Below, piece by piece: positions 61,360 through 64,000 of a stretch of DNA of 64,000 bases. The stretch comes from DASYKS01 sp031404815. GTDB taxonomy: Bacteria; Acidobacteriota; Thermoanaerobaculia; Multivoradales; UBA5704. The notes beneath the pieces are model-generated. The model saw only the letters and a list, made by a program, of their open reading frames with translations. It made no database searches and had not been told where the DNA came from. Positions within the stretch are counted from its first letter, which is position 1, and every line of letters begins with the position of its first letter. The stretch covers positions 1 to 64,000 of the forward strand of contig JANNIH010000125.1 of NCBI GenBank assembly GCA_031404815.1, written 5' to 3'. Made by a program: the position numbers and the translations under genes.

Positions 61360-61865
61360 GTGCGATCTCCTCGCCGGACGCCGAGACCCGGCTCGACCAG
61401 GCGCCCGCGGCGGATCATCCGGAGCTGCGGCTTTGGCTTCGCCTGTTCACCTGCTCGACGTTGGTCGAGACCACGATCCGCCGCCGGTTGCGGGCGGAGT
61501 TCGGCGAGACGCTGCCGCGGTTCGATCTGCTCGCCCAGCTCGCGAAAGTGCCCGCGGGGCTCACGCTCTCCGAGCTGTCGAAGCGGATGATGGTCTCCAA
61601 CGGCAACCTGACCGCGTTGGTCGAACGGCTGGTCGAGGCGGGCTGGATCGAGCGGCAGACTTCCACCACCGACCGCCGCGCGCAGGTCGCCCGGCTGACG
61701 CCTGCCGGGCGCGGCGCGTTTCGCAAGATGGCCGCCGCGCACGAGCGTTGGGTCGTCGAGATGACCGGCGGCCTCGCACCGCACGAAACCGAGCAGCTGA
61801 TGGGCCTGCTCGCCAAATGGAAAGCCTCGGCGCGCCGCGCCTTAGAAGGGGAGACCGCCGCATGA
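61356..61865 (+). CDS. MarR-family transcriptional regulator
   Basis: A 169-residue regulator beginning with the GTG at 61356 in a GTGA overlap with the SDR stop. The winged helix includes L-T-L-S-E-L-S-K-R-M-M-V-S-N-G-N-L-T-A-L-V-E-R-L, and the wing S-T-T-D-R-R-A-Q-V-A-R-L-T-P-A-G is canonical. Being inside the operon it probably controls it in response to an aromatic acid or CoA ester. Similar regulators are found in 2-aminobenzoate operons. Confidence 0.88.
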   Translation: MSAISSPDAETRLDQAPAADHPELRLWLRLFTCSTLVETTIRRRLRAEFGETLPRFDLLAQLAKVPAGLTLSELSKRMMVSNGNLTALVERLVEAGWIERQTSTTDRRAQVARLTPAGRGAFRKMAAAHERWVVEMTGGLAPHETEQLMGLLAKWKASARRALEGETAA

Positions 61866-62701
61866 GCAGACCCGCCAACCGCGTGACCCTACCGCTCTCC
61901 GACTACCGATCGGAGCACTTCCGTTTCGCGGTCGAGGATCGTGTCGCCACCATCACGCTCGACCGGCCGGAGCGGAAGAATCCGCTGACGTTCGGCAGCT
62001 ACGACGAGCTGGCCGAGCTGTTCCGCGCCGCGGGAAAGGACCAGCAAGGCGTCCGGGCGTTCGTGCTCGTCGGTTCGGGCGGCAACTTCTGCTCGGGGGG
62101 CGATGTCCACGACATCATCGGCCCGCTGGTCGAGATGGATACGGTCGGCCTGCTCGAATTCACCAAGAAGACCGGCGAGCTGGTCAAATCGATGCGCGCC
62201 TGCCCACAGCCGATCGTGGCGGCGATCGACGGCATCTGCGCCGGGGCCGGGGCGATCCTTGCGATGGCCTCCGATCTGCGCTTCGGTACCGCGCGCACCA
62301 AGGTGGCCTTCCTGTTCAACAAAGTGGGGCTCGGCGGCTGCGACATGGGCGCTTGCGCGATGCTGCCGCGGATCATCGGCCAGGGGCGCGCCTCCGAGCT
62401 GCTCTACACCGGCCGGCCGCTCCCTGGCGAAGAGGGGGAGCGCTGGGGCTTCTTCAATCGGCTGGTCGAGCCCGACGAGCTCCTCGCGGCGGCTCAGGCC
62501 CAAGCCCACGAGCTCGCCCACGGGCCGACGTTCGCCCACGCGATGACCAAGCGGATGCTTCAGGTCGAGTGGGCGATGTCGGTGGACGACGCGATCGAAT
62601 CCGAAGCGGTGGCCCAGGCGCTGTGCATGACGACCGAAGATTTCGCCCGCGCGTTCCGGGCGTTCGCGGCCAAACAGAAGCCGGTGTTCGAGGGGAACTG
62701 A
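61862..62701 (+). CDS. Enoyl-CoA hydratase/isomerase family protein
   Basis: A 279-residue crotonase. V-A-T-I-T-L-D-R-P-E-R-K-N-P-L opens the fold, S-G-G-N-F-C-S-G-G-D-V forms the first oxyanion loop and A-G-A-G-A-I-L-A-M-A-S-D-L-R the second; the segment G-L-G-G-C-D-M-G-A differs from the Glu-containing loop of true hydratases. ATGA overlap with marR. Comparable genes lie in the aerobic 2-aminobenzoyl-CoA cluster. Confidence 0.85.
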   Translation: MSRPANRVTLPLSDYRSEHFRFAVEDRVATITLDRPERKNPLTFGSYDELAELFRAAGKDQQGVRAFVLVGSGGNFCSGGDVHDIIGPLVEMDTVGLLEFTKKTGELVKSMRACPQPIVAAIDGICAGAGAILAMASDLRFGTARTKVAFLFNKVGLGGCDMGACAMLPRIIGQGRASELLYTGRPLPGEEGERWGFFNRLVEPDELLAAAQAQAHELAHGPTFAHAMTKRMLQVEWAMSVDDAIESEAVAQALCMTTEDFARAFRAFAAKQKPVFEGN

Positions 62702-62704
62702 ACC

Positions 62705-63868
62705 GTGCCCGTCACCCCCGATCGCTCCTTCCTCGCCTGGCCGTTTTTTGCCCCTGCGCACCGGGCGTGGGCGGACGACCTCGCCGTCTGGGCCGAATCG
62801 GAGCTGCCCGCCCTGGTCGATCACGGGGATGTGGATTCCTCGTGCCGCCGGTTGGTGGGTGCGCTCGGCGCGGCAGGCTGGCTGCGCGCGACCGTGCCGG
62901 GCGAACAGGGCTACGACGTGCGCAGGCTCTGCCTCGCACGCGAAACGCTCGCCTACGCCCAAGGGCTCGCTGATTTCGCGTTCGCGATGCAGGGCTTGGG
63001 CAGCGGGCCGATCGCATTGTTCGGGTCGGTCGAGACGAAGGCGCGCTTCCTGCCGCGGGTCGCGGCCGGCGAAGCGATCGCGGCGTTTGCGCTTTCGGAG
63101 CCGGACGCAGGTTCCGACGCCGCGGCGATCGCCACCACCGCCGCGCCAGACGGCCCGGCGCATGTTCGGCTGGACGGCACGAAGACCTGGATCAGCAACG
63201 GCGGCATTGCCGATTTCTATGTGGTCTTCGCGCGCACCGGCGAGGCGCCTGGAGCCAAAGGGGTTTCGGCGTTCGTGGTCGATGCCGACACCCCCGGCCT
63301 CGAAATCGTCGAGCGGATCGAGGTGATCGCGCCGCACCCGCTCGCCACCCTCCGGTTCGACGGCTGTCGGGTTCCGCTCGGCAACCGCCTCGGCGGGCCG
63401 GGCGAAGGGTTCAAGGTCGCGATGGCGACGCTCGACGTGTTCCGCTCGACCGTCGGTGCCGCGGCGCTCGGCCTCGCCCGGCGCGCGCTCGACGAGGCGC
63501 TCGATCGGGCCGCAACCCGGCAGCTGTTCGGCGCGCCGCTCGCCGATCTGCAGCTCACCCAAGCCGCGCTCGCCGACATGGTAACCGACGTTGATGCCTC
63601 GGCTCTTCTGGTCTACCGCGCGGCCTGGACCAAAGACCAGGGGGCGGCGCGGGTGACGCGCGAGGCGGCGATGGCGAAGATGTTTGCCACGGAAGCGGCG
63701 CAGCGGGTGATCGACCGCGCGGTTCAGATCTTTGGTGGCCTGGGGGTCAAGAAGGGCACGAAAGTGGAGCAGCTCTACCGCGAGATCCGCGCGCTGCGCA
63801 TCTACGAAGGGGCGACCGAAGTGCAAAAAGTCGTGATCGCCCGCGAGACGTTGAGGAGCCGCACATGA
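62705..63868 (+). CDS. Acyl-CoA dehydrogenase
   Basis: A 387-residue flavoprotein starting at the GTG at 62705, 3 bp after the hydratase stop. It shows A-F-A-L-S-E-P-D-A-G-S-D-A and the K-T-W-I-S-N-G-G-I-A-D-F-Y FAD-binding stretches, R-Q-L-F-G-A-P and the C-terminal Q-I-F-G-G-L-G-V, with Y-E-G-A-T-E-V-Q-K where the catalytic Glu of this family usually sits. It would oxidise an acyl-CoA in the pathway. Stop overlaps the next start (ATGA). Confidence 0.88.
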   Translation: MPVTPDRSFLAWPFFAPAHRAWADDLAVWAESELPALVDHGDVDSSCRRLVGALGAAGWLRATVPGEQGYDVRRLCLARETLAYAQGLADFAFAMQGLGSGPIALFGSVETKARFLPRVAAGEAIAAFALSEPDAGSDAAAIATTAAPDGPAHVRLDGTKTWISNGGIADFYVVFARTGEAPGAKGVSAFVVDADTPGLEIVERIEVIAPHPLATLRFDGCRVPLGNRLGGPGEGFKVAMATLDVFRSTVGAAALGLARRALDEALDRAATRQLFGAPLADLQLTQAALADMVTDVDASALLVYRAAWTKDQGAARVTREAAMAKMFATEAAQRVIDRAVQIFGGLGVKKGTKVEQLYREIRALRIYEGATEVQKVVIARETLRSRT

Positions 63869-64000
63869 TCCCGATTTCGCACCCTGCGCACCCTGCGCAT
63901 CCTGCGAACACCGCGCATCTCGACACCTTCGTCCGCGACCATCTGCCGACGCCTGAAAATCGACCGGATTTTCGGTTCACCCTCCCCGAGCTTCAGTATC
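63865..64000 (+). CDS. Aminobenzoate-CoA ligase-like protein, cut by window end
   Basis: Only the first 45 codons are visible. After a small H-P-A repeat at the N-terminus comes H-L-D-T-F-V-R-D-H-L-P-T-P-E-N-R-P-D-F-R-F then T-L-P-E-L-Q-Y, a stretch typical of the N-terminus of 2-aminobenzoate/benzoate-CoA ligases. Together with the four upstream genes this points to aerobic degradation of an aminobenzoate-type aromatic acid through its CoA ester. The ATP-binding core lies beyond the window. Confidence 0.65.
   Translation, partial: MIPISHPAHPAHPANTAHLDTFVRDHLPTPENRPDFRFTLPELQY

Overview
This is a 64 kb chromosomal piece of a high-GC Gram-negative bacterium. Outer-membrane beta-barrels, TonB-dependent uptake, IPTL-CTERM sorting tails, serine/threonine kinases fused to TPRs, and lanthipeptide precursors with a K-L-x-L-H-R-E-T leader together suggest the Acidobacteriota, probably a Thermoanaerobaculia-like lineage. 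That assignment is inference from gene style. No rRNA, tRNA or CRISPR array was seen.

1-2.9 kb: a low-GC truncated small gene with its own promoter, a small conserved hypothetical gene, a 17-unit array of 21-bp degenerate repeats, and mpl (cell-wall recycling). 2.9-13.2 kb: a DUF1573 protein, a Ser/Thr kinase-TPR protein, a zinc-ribbon/class III cyclase/AAA protein, then a compact RiPP locus: two homologous small peptides, YcaO and a long TfuA protein, ending in a hairpin terminator. The YcaO-TfuA pairing and the near absence of Cys in the peptides point to backbone thioamide formation.

13.2-25 kb: mostly housekeeping and surface genes: a large secreted IPTL-CTERM protein, a cystathionine beta-synthase-like enzyme, SrkA, an MFS transporter, a LamG protein, an M20 amidohydrolase, a double STN-like protein and a fumarylacetoacetase-family enzyme. 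At 25.1 kb a 67-bp near-perfect palindrome carries two mirror-image promoters and the start codon of a DUF4143 ATPase. 26.4-31.4 kb: a cobalamin riboswitch and btuB-btuF-btuD-btuC. 31.5-35.8 kb: a uracil-DNA glycosylase-like protein, hypothetical genes, an ABC-F ATPase and an orphan lanthipeptide-like precursor.

35.9-57.3 kb is almost entirely minus strand and read as two linked transcription units. The upstream one starts at a promoter/operator near 57.2 kb. It encodes, with overlapping start and stop codons, a flavoprotein-cNMP-binding-ferredoxin fusion, a membrane b-type cytochrome, an FHA-decaheme fusion, a double HbpS/GlcG-like protein, an outer-membrane beta-barrel, a decaheme/LVIVD protein, a pentaheme-type protein and a CHASE2 adenylate cyclase. 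This looks like a transmembrane electron-transfer chain with built-in cAMP and phosphopeptide signalling. A second unit encodes a TPR/beta-barrel protein, a FecR-domain protein and an FG-GAP/DUF11/IPTL-CTERM surface protein.

57.3-64 kb: a lanthipeptide-precursor remnant and an intact orphan precursor, a TumE/TumA-like toxin-antitoxin pair, a decayed RHH-PIN module, a thioesterase, a small antitoxin-like gene, clustered hairpins, a second 17-unit 21-bp array of different sequence, and the start of a CoA-thioester catabolic operon (SDR, MarR, enoyl-CoA hydratase, acyl-CoA dehydrogenase, aminobenzoate-CoA-ligase-like) cut by the window end.
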